A stretch of 64,000 nucleotides of DNA from CAVQZA01 sp963718355 (GTDB lineage: Bacteria; Actinomycetota; Thermoleophilia; Gaiellales; Gaiellaceae), in assembly GCA_963718355.1 (NCBI GenBank), contig CAVQZA010000012.1:77429-141428 (forward strand), in the 5' to 3' direction. Positions 7,434 to 14,712 of this stretch are shown in pieces; the first letter of the stretch is position 1; every line of letters starts with the position of its first letter. The notes under the pieces were generated by a model. That model was given only the letters and a program-made list of their open reading frames with translations, had not been told where the DNA came from and did no database searches. Made by a program: the position numbers and the translations under genes.

Positions 7434-9896
7434 CTAGTCCTCGATCCCCAGGCCGATCGCGATCGCGTACGAGCCGAGCTGCTCCGGCTCCTCGACGCGC
7501 TTGCCGACCTTGACGCGGACGAGCGGATCGCCGAGCTTGACGCGGACGCCGATCAGGCGCTGCAGCTCGGCGGCAAACCCCGGCAGTTGCGCCGTTCCGC
7601 CCGTGAGGACGATCTCGCCGATGCCCAGAGAGCCCGGCTGGTTCTGGTAGAACTGGAGCGAGGAGACGAGCTCCCGCGCAAAGTTGTTGATTTGTGCCTT
7701 GACGGCCTCGCGCGCAGCGGTGGCGACCTCCTCGGTCATGCCCTCCGGCGCCGGCCCGGGCTCGAGTGAGAGCGCCCGCTTGATCGGCTCGGCCTCCGAC
7801 GGCGTCAGGTCGAGCGCCCGCGCGATCGCGATGCTTAGCGTCGAGCCGCCCCAGTCCAGGACGCGGGTGAACTCGCAGACGCGCCCGTCGGAGACGGCGA
7901 AGGTCGAACGGTCGTGCCCGACGGCGACGGCGACGAGCGCGGCAGGTGCCGGCCCATCCTCCTCGCGCGGCGCGGCGAGCGCCCGCAGGAGCGCGAAGGC
8001 CTCGAGGTCGATGCCCACGAGCGAGAGCCCCGCGTCGCGGCAAGCCGAGACGTAGCGGTCGACGAGCTCGCGATAGGCGACGACGAGCAGGATCTTGCGC
8101 ACGGTCTCGCCCTCAGCGTTCTTCGTCTCGGAGAGGACGTGGTAGTCGAGCACGGCCTCCTCGATCGGGATCGGCAGCGCCTCCTGGGCGCGGAAACGGA
8201 TCGCGTTCGCGAGCTGCTTCGGATCCTCGATGCCGGTGATCTCGAAGGTCCGGACGCCGATGCGGTTGTTGGCGATGCCGAGCCGGATGCCCCGTTTCGG
8301 GAGCTTGTTGTCGTGGAAGAACTCCTTGAGCGCAACGGCGAGCGCCTCGGGATCGCGAAGCTCGCCGCCGACGACGATGCCGGAGTCGATCTCTTCACGC
8401 GCGACCTGGGTCACCTCGGCGACGCCGTTGTTCGAGACCCGCGCCGCCGCGATCTGCGAGGCGCCGATCTTGAGCCCGACGAGCTCCTTGTGCTTCGCCG
8501 TGCTCTTCTTCCCGGGACGCTGCGGGAGCACGAGGGTCGGCATCGAGAAGCCGCGGCGCTTCTTCAGCGGCTTCTTGGCACCGGCCTCCAGGGGAGCCGC
8601 CGGGTCGGGAGCCGCAGCCGGCTGCTTCTTCTTCGAGCCGCCGATCTGCTTCTTCCAAAATGGCGTCTTGCCCTCGACGACCTCGGGCTCGGCCGCGACG
8701 ACGGCTGCCGCTGCGACGACTGCGGCGCCGGCCTTCTTCTGCTTCTTCGAGCCGCCAATCTCCTTCTTCCAGAACGGCACCGAAGCACCGTCGGCCTTTG
8801 GCTCCTTCGCCTGCTTCGGCTCCTTGGCGGCCTTCGGCTGCTTCGGCTCCTTGGCGGCTTTCGGCTCCTTCGTCTTCTTCGAGCCGCCGATCTCCTTCTT
8901 CCAGAACGGGACCTTCGCCTCGTCGGCGATGGGCGGCAGCTCTGATGCCGGCACGGGCGGAGTGACGACGACCGGCGCAGCAACGACCTCCGCGACGATC
9001 GGAGCCGGGAGCGGCACGGGCACGGGAAGGACGGGCGCCGGCGCTTCGACTACGGGCGCGGGGAGCTCGGCGGCGGGCGGCGACACGGGCTCGGGAGCCG
9101 GAGGCAGCTGGGGTGCAGCCGGTGCGGCGGGCGCAGCCGGTGCGGCGGGCGCAGGCGCGATGTCCTCGGCGGCGCTCGCGTGCAGCACGGCGTCGACCCA
9201 CGAAACGGGATGCAGCTGCTCGCGTTCCTCGGCCGGCGCTTCGGCGACGGGCTCGGGGAGCGCCGCGGCGGCGGGCGGCAGGACAGGCTCAGGCTCAGGT
9301 GCGGGCGCGGGCTCGGCAGCGAGCGGCACGGGCTCCGGCAGGGGCTCCGGCAGGGGCTCCGGCAGGGGCTCCGACAGGGGTGCGACAGGCGCGGGCGCTA
9401 CCGGCGCGGGCGCGACAGGCTCGGGCGCAGCAGCATGGGGCTCTTCGAGCAGAGGCACAGGTGCCGGCACCGGCTCGACCGCGGCGGGCGTCGCGGCAGG
9501 AGGCGCCTCGGCAGCGGCCTGATCCTGGGCGGCGAGGGTCGCGAACGCCGAGGCGAGCAGTCGCTCCATCTCGTCGGCATCCGAGGTGTCCTCGGTGGCG
9601 GGCGGAGCCTCGGCCTGGGGGTCGTCGCTCTTTGCCTTTCGGCCCAGCGAGACTTCCTTCTTCCAGAACGGGGTCTTGGGCTCGGCGGGCGCGTCCGGCG
9701 CGACTTCGGGGACGGCCTCTGCCTCGGTCACCGCTTCGGCTTCGGGCTTGCTGCGCCCGAGCGAGAGCTCCTTCTTCCAGAACGGCGTCTTGGCTGCCGC
9801 CGGCTCCTCGGCCTCGACCTGCGTGGGCTCGGGCTCGAGGTCACCCTCGGGCTTGGGCTTGCGGCTGAACGAGATGTCCTTCTTCCAGTCGACCAT
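7434..9896 (-). CDS. pilM: PilM with a 470-residue N-terminal extension of PFWKKE repeats
   Basis: The ATG at 9896 overlaps the pilT stop (TAATG), giving 820 residues. The C-terminal part from about 474 (LKIGASQIAAARV) is an ordinary actin-like PilM, with ATPase-fold motifs VDRYVSACRDAGL and VLTGGTAQLPG. The first 470 residues are not part of usual PilM (about 350 residues): they contain six copies of a motif close to PFWKKE(I/L/V)xxGxxK near residues 3, 37, 75, 328, 373 and 411, separated by Ala/Pro/Glu-rich disordered linkers. PilM is a cytoplasmic ring protein binding the PilN tail; the extension may recruit other proteins or the membrane. Confidence 0.92.
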   Translation of the reverse strand: MVDWKKDISFSRKPKPEGDLEPEPTQVEAEEPAAAKTPFWKKELSLGRSKPEAEAVTEAEAVPEVAPDAPAEPKTPFWKKEVSLGRKAKSDDPQAEAPPATEDTSDADEMERLLASAFATLAAQDQAAAEAPPAATPAAVEPVPAPVPLLEEPHAAAPEPVAPAPVAPAPVAPLSEPLPEPLPEPLPEPVPLAAEPAPAPEPEPVLPPAAAALPEPVAEAPAEEREQLHPVSWVDAVLHASAAEDIAPAPAAPAAPAAPAAPQLPPAPEPVSPPAAELPAPVVEAPAPVLPVPVPLPAPIVAEVVAAPVVVTPPVPASELPPIADEAKVPFWKKEIGGSKKTKEPKAAKEPKQPKAAKEPKQAKEPKADGASVPFWKKEIGGSKKQKKAGAAVVAAAAVVAAEPEVVEGKTPFWKKQIGGSKKKQPAAAPDPAAPLEAGAKKPLKKRRGFSMPTLVLPQRPGKKSTAKHKELVGLKIGASQIAAARVSNNGVAEVTQVAREEIDSGIVVGGELRDPEALAVALKEFFHDNKLPKRGIRLGIANNRIGVRTFEITGIEDPKQLANAIRFRAQEALPIPIEEAVLDYHVLSETKNAEGETVRKILLVVAYRELVDRYVSACRDAGLSLVGIDLEAFALLRALAAPREEDGPAPAALVAVAVGHDRSTFAVSDGRVCEFTRVLDWGGSTLSIAIARALDLTPSEAEPIKRALSLEPGPAPEGMTEEVATAAREAVKAQINNFARELVSSLQFYQNQPGSLGIGEIVLTGGTAQLPGFAAELQRLIGVRVKLGDPLVRVKVGKRVEEPEQLGSYAIAIGLGIED

Positions 9897-11059
9897 TACG
9901 TCCCCGCAACCCGCAGTGAGCCGACCGGTGACTGCAACGACGGCTGTGCTGCGGCCGTCTCGATCTCCTCGGGCATTTCGTAGCCGGCGCGCTCGAGCAG
10001 GCTGAACAGCTGGTCGGGACGGCTCGAGCGCGACTGCGCGACGTCGAAAGTGACGATCCGGCGCTGCACGAGCTCGGCGAGCGACTGCTCCATGGTCTGC
10101 ATCCCGCGCTGGGTGCCGGTCTGCATGATCGAGTAGATCTGCTCGACCTTGCCCTGGCGGATCAGGTTCCGCACGGCGTCGTCGGGATAGAGGATCTCGA
10201 GCGCCGCGCACCGGCCCTGGCCATCCGCGGTCGGCAGGAGCGCCTGGGTCAGGATCCCCTGCAGCGAGTTCGCGATCATGATCCGGATCTGCTCCTGCTG
10301 CTCGGCCGGAAAGACGTCGATCAGGCGGTCGACCGTCGAGGAGGCGCTCTGCGTGTGGAGAGTGCCGAAGACGAGGTGGCCGGTCTCGGCGGCGGTCAGC
10401 GCCGTGCTGATCGTCTCGAGGTCGCGCATCTCGCCGAGCAGGATCACGTCGGGGTCCTCGCGCAGCGCTGCGCGTAGGGCCTCGGCGAAGCTGACGGCGT
10501 CGACGCCGACCTCGCGCTGGTTGACGATGCAGCTCTTGTGCTTGTGCACGAACTCGACGGGGTCCTCGATCGTGAGGATGTGCTCGTGGCGCGTGCGGTT
10601 GATCTCGTCGATCAGCGCCGCGAGCGTCGTCGACTTGCCCGAGCCCGTTGGCCCTGTCACGAGCACGATCCCGCGCGGCTTGTCGGTGAGCTGATGGAGG
10701 CTGGTAGGGAGCCCGAGCTCCTCGAGCGTCTTGATCTGCTCGGGGATCACACGGAAGGCGCCGCTCAGCGACTCGCGCTGGAAGAAGACGTTGACGCGGA
10801 AGCGCGCGACCCCGGGAACGGAATGCGCGAAGTCGATCTGGCGCTTGATCTCGAGGTTCTTCTGCTGCTCGCTCGAGATGATGCGGTAGAAGAGCTGCAT
10901 CGTGTTCTCGGCGACCAGGGGCTCGAAACCCTCGAGCCGCTCGAGCTCGCCGCGCACACGGATCGTCGGCGGTGCGCCGACGGTCATGTGCAGGTCGGAC
11001 GCGCCGCGCGCGACCATCTGCTTGAGCAGGTCATCGATGGAGTAGGTGAGTTCCGGCAT
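9896..11059 (-). CDS. pilT: Pilus retraction ATPase PilT
   Basis: 387 residues starting MPELTYSIDDLLKQMV, typical of PilT, with an N-terminal PAS-like domain and a RecA-like core. Walker A GPTGSGKSTTLA, Asp box IEDPVEFVH, Walker B VILLGEMRDLET and His box GHLVFGTLHT are all intact. PilT powers pilus depolymerisation and twitching. It leads the operon pilT-M-N-O-PilP-like, all with overlaps of one to four bases, behind a near-perfect sigma-28-like promoter. Confidence 0.96.
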   Translation of the reverse strand: MPELTYSIDDLLKQMVARGASDLHMTVGAPPTIRVRGELERLEGFEPLVAENTMQLFYRIISSEQQKNLEIKRQIDFAHSVPGVARFRVNVFFQRESLSGAFRVIPEQIKTLEELGLPTSLHQLTDKPRGIVLVTGPTGSGKSTTLAALIDEINRTRHEHILTIEDPVEFVHKHKSCIVNQREVGVDAVSFAEALRAALREDPDVILLGEMRDLETISTALTAAETGHLVFGTLHTQSASSTVDRLIDVFPAEQQEQIRIMIANSLQGILTQALLPTADGQGRCAALEILYPDDAVRNLIRQGKVEQIYSIMQTGTQRGMQTMEQSLAELVQRRIVTFDVAQSRSSRPDQLFSLLERAGYEMPEEIETAAAQPSLQSPVGSLRVAGT

Positions 11060-11073
11060 GTCCCTCGACCGAG

Positions 11074-11101
11074 CTATCGGCAGCGGGACACGGTTCCTTT
11101 A
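11074..11101 (-). promoter_or_regulatory. Sigma-28-like promoter of the pilT operon
   Basis: Minus strand: TAAA (11098-11101), 16 nt, GCCGATAG (11074-11081). It matches the FliA/WhiG consensus in all four -35 bases and seven of eight -10 bases. The ATG at 11059 follows after 14 nt that include the GAGGG ribosome-binding site inside the partial palindrome CTCGGTCGAGGG. Confidence 0.75.
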
Positions 11102-11126
11102 CTGGTGCCGAAACAGCCGTGCAAAT

Positions 11127-11169
11127 CCCTCGTTCAAGGGCGCGAGCCGGAAGCAAGGGGAGCCGATGC
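11127..11169 (+). promoter_or_regulatory. Pilin-type promoter region of pilin gene 1
   Basis: The partial palindrome CCCTCGTTCAAGGG begins at 11127 and a GCCGATGC core lies at 11162-11169, so CCCTC precedes CCGAT by 36 nt. Pilin genes 2, 3 and 4 have the same pair at 35 nt. The core resembles a sigma-28 -10 element, but no TAAA-like -35 lies 16 nt upstream; the palindrome sits where an activator would touch polymerase. Confidence 0.5.
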
Positions 11170-11227
11170 AGAATTTTGCCACTAGCGGGCAAGCCTTTCC
11201 CGCAACCGTTCGGAAGGAGCTCCTCCC

Positions 11228-11614
11228 ATGATCGACCAGATCCAGCGCCGCATCCACGGCGACGAAAGCGGCTTCACGTTGATCGAGCTGCTCGTCGTGA
11301 TCATCATCCTCGGCATCCTGCTCGCGATTGCGGTGCCGTCGTACCTCAGCTTCCGCACCCGCGCGAACGTCTCGGCCGCCAAGGCGAACGTCCGCGCAGC
11401 GGTTCCCGGCATGGAGGCGTTCAACGCCGACCACGCCACCGGCTACACCGGCGTCACGCTCACCAAGCTCCAGCAGAGCTACGACGCCGGCATCAAGAAC
11501 ATCCAGATCGTCCGCGCCAACATCACCAGCTACTGCATCCAGAACACCACCCCCGGCACCGTCACCTACCACAAGGGCGGCCCATCGGGCGACATCATCT
11601 CCGGGGTCTGCTAG
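11228..11614 (+). CDS. Type IV pilin, tandem copy 1
   Basis: 128 residues. A 15-residue basic leader ends in Gly, followed by FTLIELLVVIIILGILLAIA, the canonical prepilin cleavage site and assembly helix with Glu5. The head is short; Cys103 and the terminal Cys128 should form the C-terminal disulfide loop. Its mature sequence is identical to copy 4. A strong AAGGAG site precedes the ATG. It is the first of five pilins that differ mainly in leader residues and a few head positions; five near-identical major pilins in a row is unusual. Confidence 0.95.
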   Translation: MIDQIQRRIHGDESGFTLIELLVVIIILGILLAIAVPSYLSFRTRANVSAAKANVRAAVPGMEAFNADHATGYTGVTLTKLQQSYDAGIKNIQIVRANITSYCIQNTTPGTVTYHKGGPSGDIISGVC

Positions 11615-11621
11615 CCGGTAT

Positions 11622-11663
11622 CCCTCGAATGAGGCTCGGGTCTCCGGGCGCCACACCCGATAC
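11622..11663 (+). promoter_or_regulatory. Pilin-type promoter region of pilin gene 2
   Basis: CCCTCGAATGAGG at 11622 and CCCGATAC at 11656-11663, 35 nt from CCCTC to CCGAT. The inverted repeat CCGGTATC (11615) / GATACCGG (11659) flanks the region, so the segment can also fold as a hairpin after gene 1. Confidence 0.45.
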
Positions 11664-11707
11664 CGGAAACCGCCACCAGTTCCTCCACCTAGAAGGAGCA
11701 CAAAGAC

Positions 11708-12094
11708 ATGATCGCAACGCTCAGGCGTCGCATCGCACGCGACGAAGCCGGTTTCACGCTGATCGAGCTTCTCGTCGTAATCATCATCCTCGGCATCCTG
11801 CTTGCGATTGCAGTGCCGTCGTACCTCAGCTTCCGCACCCGGGCAAACGTCTCGGCTGCGAAGGCCAACGTCCGCGCGTCGATCCCCGGCATGGAGGCGT
11901 TCAACGCCGACCACGCCACCGGGTACACCGGCGTCACGCTGACCAAGCTCCAGCAGAGCTACGACGCGGGTATCAAAAACATCAAGATCGTCCGCGCCAC
12001 CAGCACCAGCTACTGCGTGCAGAACACGAGCCCGGGCACCGTCACGTACCACAAGGGCGGCCCGTCGGGCGACATCATCTCGGGCGTCTGCTAA
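11708..12094 (+). CDS. Type IV pilin, tandem copy 2
   Basis: 128 residues with leader ending RDEAG before FTLIELLVV. The head differs from copy 1 by AS-I for AA-V near residue 58, K for Q in NIKIVRA, TST for NIT before the first loop Cys, and V for I in YCVQ. It keeps the C103-C128 loop. A GAAGGAG site lies 12 nt before the ATG. It is closest to copy 5, suggesting that copies 1-2 and 4-5 derive from one duplicated pair. A strong terminator follows. Confidence 0.95.
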   Translation: MIATLRRRIARDEAGFTLIELLVVIIILGILLAIAVPSYLSFRTRANVSAAKANVRASIPGMEAFNADHATGYTGVTLTKLQQSYDAGIKNIKIVRATSTSYCVQNTSPGTVTYHKGGPSGDIISGVC

Positions 12095-12122
12095 GCCCGG
12101 ATAGTCAGCCTTCACGGCATGG

Positions 12123-12151
12123 AAAAGGGCGCGGGAGACCGCGCCCTTTTT
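12123..12151 (+). terminator. Rho-independent terminator after pilin gene 2
   Basis: The stem AAAGGGCGCGG / CCGCGCCCTTT encloses a GAGA tetraloop and runs into a T tract ending at 12151. It closes the pilin 1-2 unit before the next promoter. Confidence 0.85.
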
Positions 12152-12155
12152 CGTT

Positions 12156-12197
12156 CCCTCAAACGGGGGCAGAGGGACCGTAGGCGCCGGCCGATAG
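12156..12197 (+). promoter_or_regulatory. Pilin-type promoter region of pilin gene 3
   Basis: CCCTCAAACGGGGG at 12156 and GCCGATAG at 12190-12197, 35 nt from CCCTC to CCGAT. The -10-like core is a good sigma-28 match but the tetramer 16 nt upstream is CAGA. Confidence 0.5.
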
Positions 12198-12235
12198 TCG
12201 AGGACAGTCCTCCCCCTCCCAAGGAGCTACACCGA

Positions 12236-12622
12236 ATGATCTCGACTCTGCGCCAACGCCTCGAACGAGACGAGCAGGGCTTCACGTTGATCGAGCTGCT
12301 CGTCGTGATCATCATCCTCGGCATCCTGCTGGCGATCGCAGTGCCGTCGTACCTCAGCTTCCGCACCCGCGCAAACGTCTCGGCCGCGAAGGCAAACGTG
12401 CGCGCCGCCGTGCCGGGCATGGAAGGCTTCAACGCCGACCACTCCACCGGCTACACCGGCGTCACGCTCACCAAGCTCCAGCAGAGCTACGACGCGGGCA
12501 TCAAGAACATCAAGATCGTCCGCGCCACCAGCACCAGCTACTGCATCCAGAACACCGTCCCGGGCACCTCGACCTACCACAAGGGCGGCCCGTCGGGCGA
12601 CATCATCTCGGGCGTCTGCTAG
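12236..12622 (+). CDS. Type IV pilin, tandem copy 3
   Basis: 128 residues from the ATG at 12236, preceded by AAGGAG; the in-frame upstream extension crosses the terminator and promoter and was discarded. The leader ends RDEQG before FTLIELLVV. It is distinguished by MEGFNADHS and NTVPGTST in the loop, making it the most diverged of the five, but it keeps C103 and C128. It is a single-gene unit between two terminators. Confidence 0.95.
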   Translation: MISTLRQRLERDEQGFTLIELLVVIIILGILLAIAVPSYLSFRTRANVSAAKANVRAAVPGMEGFNADHSTGYTGVTLTKLQQSYDAGIKNIKIVRATSTSYCIQNTVPGTSTYHKGGPSGDIISGVC

Positions 12623-12650
12623 CCCGCCGATCCGCCAGGCACGGCTGAGA

Positions 12651-12684
12651 CGAGGGGCGCGGGAGACCGCGCCCCTCCTCGTTT
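12651..12684 (+). terminator. Terminator after pilin gene 3
   Basis: The stem GAGGGGCGCGG / CCGCGCCCCTC with GAGA loop is followed by CTCGTTTT. It is nearly the same hairpin as those after copies 2 and 5, so the terminator was duplicated with the genes. Confidence 0.8.
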
Positions 12685-12712
12685 TGGGCCCCTCGTTCAG
12701 TTTATTGGAGAT

Positions 12713-12754
12713 CCCTCAATCGAGTCTCGCGCTCAGGTACGCGAGTCCCGATAC
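12713..12754 (+). promoter_or_regulatory. Pilin-type promoter region of pilin genes 4-5
   Basis: CCCTCAATCGAG at 12713 and CCCGATAC at 12747-12754, 35 nt from CCCTC to CCGAT. An AT-richer stretch (GTTTATTGGAG) lies just upstream. Confidence 0.5.
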
Positions 12755-12801
12755 GGACCGGGCCACTGTTCCACCGTTTCGTTACCTGAAGGAGTCATCG
12801 C

Positions 12802-13188
12802 ATGATCGCCAAGTTTCGGCATCGCCTCGCACGCGAGGAGAGCGGCTTCACGTTGATCGAGCTACTGGTTGTGATCATCATCCTCGGCATCCTGCTTGCG
12901 ATTGCGGTGCCGTCGTACCTCAGCTTCCGCACCCGCGCGAACGTCTCGGCCGCCAAGGCGAACGTCCGCGCAGCGGTTCCCGGCATGGAGGCGTTCAACG
13001 CCGACCACGCCACCGGCTACACCGGCGTCACGCTCACCAAGCTCCAGCAGAGCTACGACGCGGGCATCAAGAACATCCAGATCGTCCGCGCCAACATCAC
13101 CAGCTACTGCATCCAGAACACCACCCCCGGCACCGTCACCTACCACAAGGGCGGCCCGTCGGGCGACATCATCTCCGGGGTCTGCTAG
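12802..13188 (+). CDS. Type IV pilin, tandem copy 4
   Basis: 128 residues. The leader ends LAREESG, as in copy 5. From the cleavage site on, the protein equals copy 1 and the DNA is nearly identical as well, pointing to very recent duplication or gene conversion. A GAAGGAG site precedes the ATG. It is separated from copy 5 by 32 nt and is probably co-transcribed with it. Confidence 0.95.
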   Translation: MIAKFRHRLAREESGFTLIELLVVIIILGILLAIAVPSYLSFRTRANVSAAKANVRAAVPGMEAFNADHATGYTGVTLTKLQQSYDAGIKNIQIVRANITSYCIQNTTPGTVTYHKGGPSGDIISGVC

Positions 13189-13220
13189 CCGTGCTTTCAA
13201 CCACCAGAAGGAGCCATCGA

Positions 13221-13607
13221 ATGCTTGCCAGTCTGCGCCACCGCCTCGCACGTGAGGAGAGCGGTTTCACACTGATCGAGCTTCTCGTCGTAATCATCAT
13301 CCTCGGCATCCTGCTTGCGATTGCGGTGCCGTCGTACCTCAGCTTCCGCACCCGGGCAAACGTCTCGGCTGCGAAGGCCAACGTCCGCGCCTCGGTCCCC
13401 GGCATGGAGGCGTTCAACGCCGACCATTCCACCGGGTACACCGGCGTCACGCTGACCAAGCTCCAGCAGAGCTACGACGCGGGTATCAAGAACATCAAGA
13501 TCGTCCGCGCCACCAGCACCAGCTACTGCGTGCAGAACACCACGCCGGGCACCGTCACCTACCACAAGGGTGGCCCGTCGGGCGACATCATCGCCGGCGT
13601 CTGCTAG
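13221..13607 (+). CDS. Type IV pilin, tandem copy 5
   Basis: 128 residues from the ATG at 13221 (GAAGGAG upstream). The leader is MLASLRHRLAREESG. The head matches copy 2 in its TST and YCVQ variants, but the C-terminus ends IIAGVC rather than IISGVC and it carries ASVPGMEAFNADHS. The C103-C128 loop is kept. There is no separate promoter in the 32-nt gap after copy 4. Confidence 0.95.
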   Translation: MLASLRHRLAREESGFTLIELLVVIIILGILLAIAVPSYLSFRTRANVSAAKANVRASVPGMEAFNADHSTGYTGVTLTKLQQSYDAGIKNIKIVRATSTSYCVQNTTPGTVTYHKGGPSGDIIAGVC

Positions 13608-13625
13608 TCACGGCTCAACCGGGTT

Positions 13626-13657
13626 CACGAGGGGCGCGGGAAACCGCGCCCCTCGTG
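13626..13657 (+). terminator. Hairpin terminator after the pilin array
   Basis: A perfect 14-bp stem (13626-13639 with 13644-13657) and a GAAA tetraloop, with no clear T tract. It directly precedes the sigma-28-like promoter of the next gene. Confidence 0.7.
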
Positions 13658-13659
13658 CA

Positions 13660-13687
13660 TCAAGGCGAGCGCCGGAAATGCCGATAC
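13660..13687 (+). promoter_or_regulatory. Sigma-28-like promoter of the thioredoxin-fold gene
   Basis: TCAA (13660-13663), 16 nt, GCCGATAC (13680-13687). The ATG at 13695 follows after seven bases and no Shine-Dalgarno is visible, so the message is probably leaderless. Confidence 0.65.
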
Positions 13688-13694
13688 GAAACGC

Positions 13695-14339
13695 ATGACC
13701 GTCTCCTCCCCCATCAAGATCGTTGCCCTCCTCGGCGTGCTCGCCGCAGTCGGGCTCTTCATGTACATGGAAGTGCTCCCGCACGGTGGCTCGACGCCCG
13801 CTCCGGCGGCCGCGATCAAGCCGCTCCATCCCGTGAAGGCGCACATCCACACGCTGACGCCGGTGAAGAAGACGACGGTCACCAAGGTGAAGACGCCGCA
13901 CAAGACCGTCGTCCGCGTCAAGACAACGCCGAAGGTGAAGCCGAAGGTGGTCGTCGCAACTCCAGCGGCCAAGGCGGCAGCCGCGGCAGCCGCAGCGGCG
14001 GCGGCCGCGCCGGCGGCGAACGGGCTGCCCAACCGCATCAACGAGGCGCTGCGCGAGTACCCGGTCGTCGTGGTCTCGCTCTACAACCCCGAGGCTTCGG
14101 TCGACGCCACGTCGCTCGGTGAGGCTGCCGCGGGCGCGAAGACCGCCAAGGTCGGCTTCCTCGCGATCAACGTGCTCAACCAGGCGCAGGCCGCTCCCTT
14201 CACCACCGCGTTCGGCGTGCTCCAGGACCCGACGCTGCTCATCTACGCCCGGCCGGGCAAGCTGACCTTCAAGGTCGACGGCTTCGCCGACCGCCAGGTC
14301 GTCGCGCAGGCCGCGCTGAGCGCCAAGCGCGCGACATGA
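13695..14339 (+). CDS. Membrane-anchored thioredoxin-fold protein lacking CxxC
   Basis: 214 residues: one N-terminal membrane helix (about 8-26), a Lys/Thr/Pro then poly-Ala linker (about 35-108), and a C-terminal domain of about 100 residues reading like a thioredoxin fold (VVVVSLYN, VGFLAINV, DPTLLIYARPG with the usual cis-Pro, then FADRQVVAQA). The strand that normally carries CxxC reads SLYNPEASVD, so disulfide chemistry is unlikely. It lies inside the T4P locus behind a sigma-28-like promoter and overlaps the next gene by four bases. A scaffold or chaperone role is inference. Confidence 0.65.
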   Translation: MTVSSPIKIVALLGVLAAVGLFMYMEVLPHGGSTPAPAAAIKPLHPVKAHIHTLTPVKKTTVTKVKTPHKTVVRVKTTPKVKPKVVVATPAAKAAAAAAAAAAAAPAANGLPNRINEALREYPVVVVSLYNPEASVDATSLGEAAAGAKTAKVGFLAINVLNQAQAAPFTTAFGVLQDPTLLIYARPGKLTFKVDGFADRQVVAQAALSAKRAT

Positions 14340-14593
14340 GCCAGCCGGCACCCGCCGCCGCCCGCGAGCTCTTCGTGCGCCATGCGCGCAAGGAGGGCCG
14401 CTCGGTGGCCGTGATGCGCGCGGTCGACTACGGCGAGTCGTGCGTGGTCGAGGCAGAGGTGTACCCGCTCGGCGCGACCGATCCGGTCAAGCCCGGCCCG
14501 TACACCTTCGCCGACGCCCGTCAGGCCACCCAGTTCGTCACGGAAGCCGTCGAGGCATTGATGTACCTCGGCTGCGACATCCAGGCGCAGTAA
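14336..14593 (+). CDS. Small protein of unknown function in T4P locus
   Basis: 85 residues, soluble, starting MSQPAPAAARELFVRHA, overlapping the thioredoxin-fold gene by ATGA. The middle has a beta-hairpin-like pattern (SCVVEAEVYPLG) and the end is helical (DARQATQFVTEAVEALMYL). It has two cysteines. No family is recognised; coupling to the upstream gene suggests a shared function. Confidence 0.6.
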   Translation: MSQPAPAAARELFVRHARKEGRSVAVMRAVDYGESCVVEAEVYPLGATDPVKPGPYTFADARQATQFVTEAVEALMYLGCDIQAQ

Positions 14594-14600
14594 CAAAACA

Positions 14601-14712
14601 AGCCCTTGTGCTCATGAGCATTAGGGCTCCTTGCGGATCGACCTGGACCGAGCCCTGGGCGAGCCAACGCTACGCCAGAAGGGCGCTTGTGCTCATGAGC
14701 ATCAGGCGCTCT
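14601..14712. repeat. Two direct copies of a palindromic CTTGTGCTCATGAGCAT element
   Basis: The 17-nt element occurs at 14605-14621 and 14686-14702, both containing the 12-bp palindrome TGCTCATGAGCA. Each is flanked by short complementary arms (AGCCCT/AGGGCT around the first, GCGC/GCGC around the second), so each can form a hairpin. They fill the gap between converging genes and may act as a double bidirectional terminator or as binding sites. Confidence 0.6.

Noticed and set aside
11228..13607. Repeated units mistaken for a CRISPR-like or satellite array
   Set aside because: The repeats are whole 387-bp genes with own starts, terminators and promoter regions; no short spaced repeats occur.
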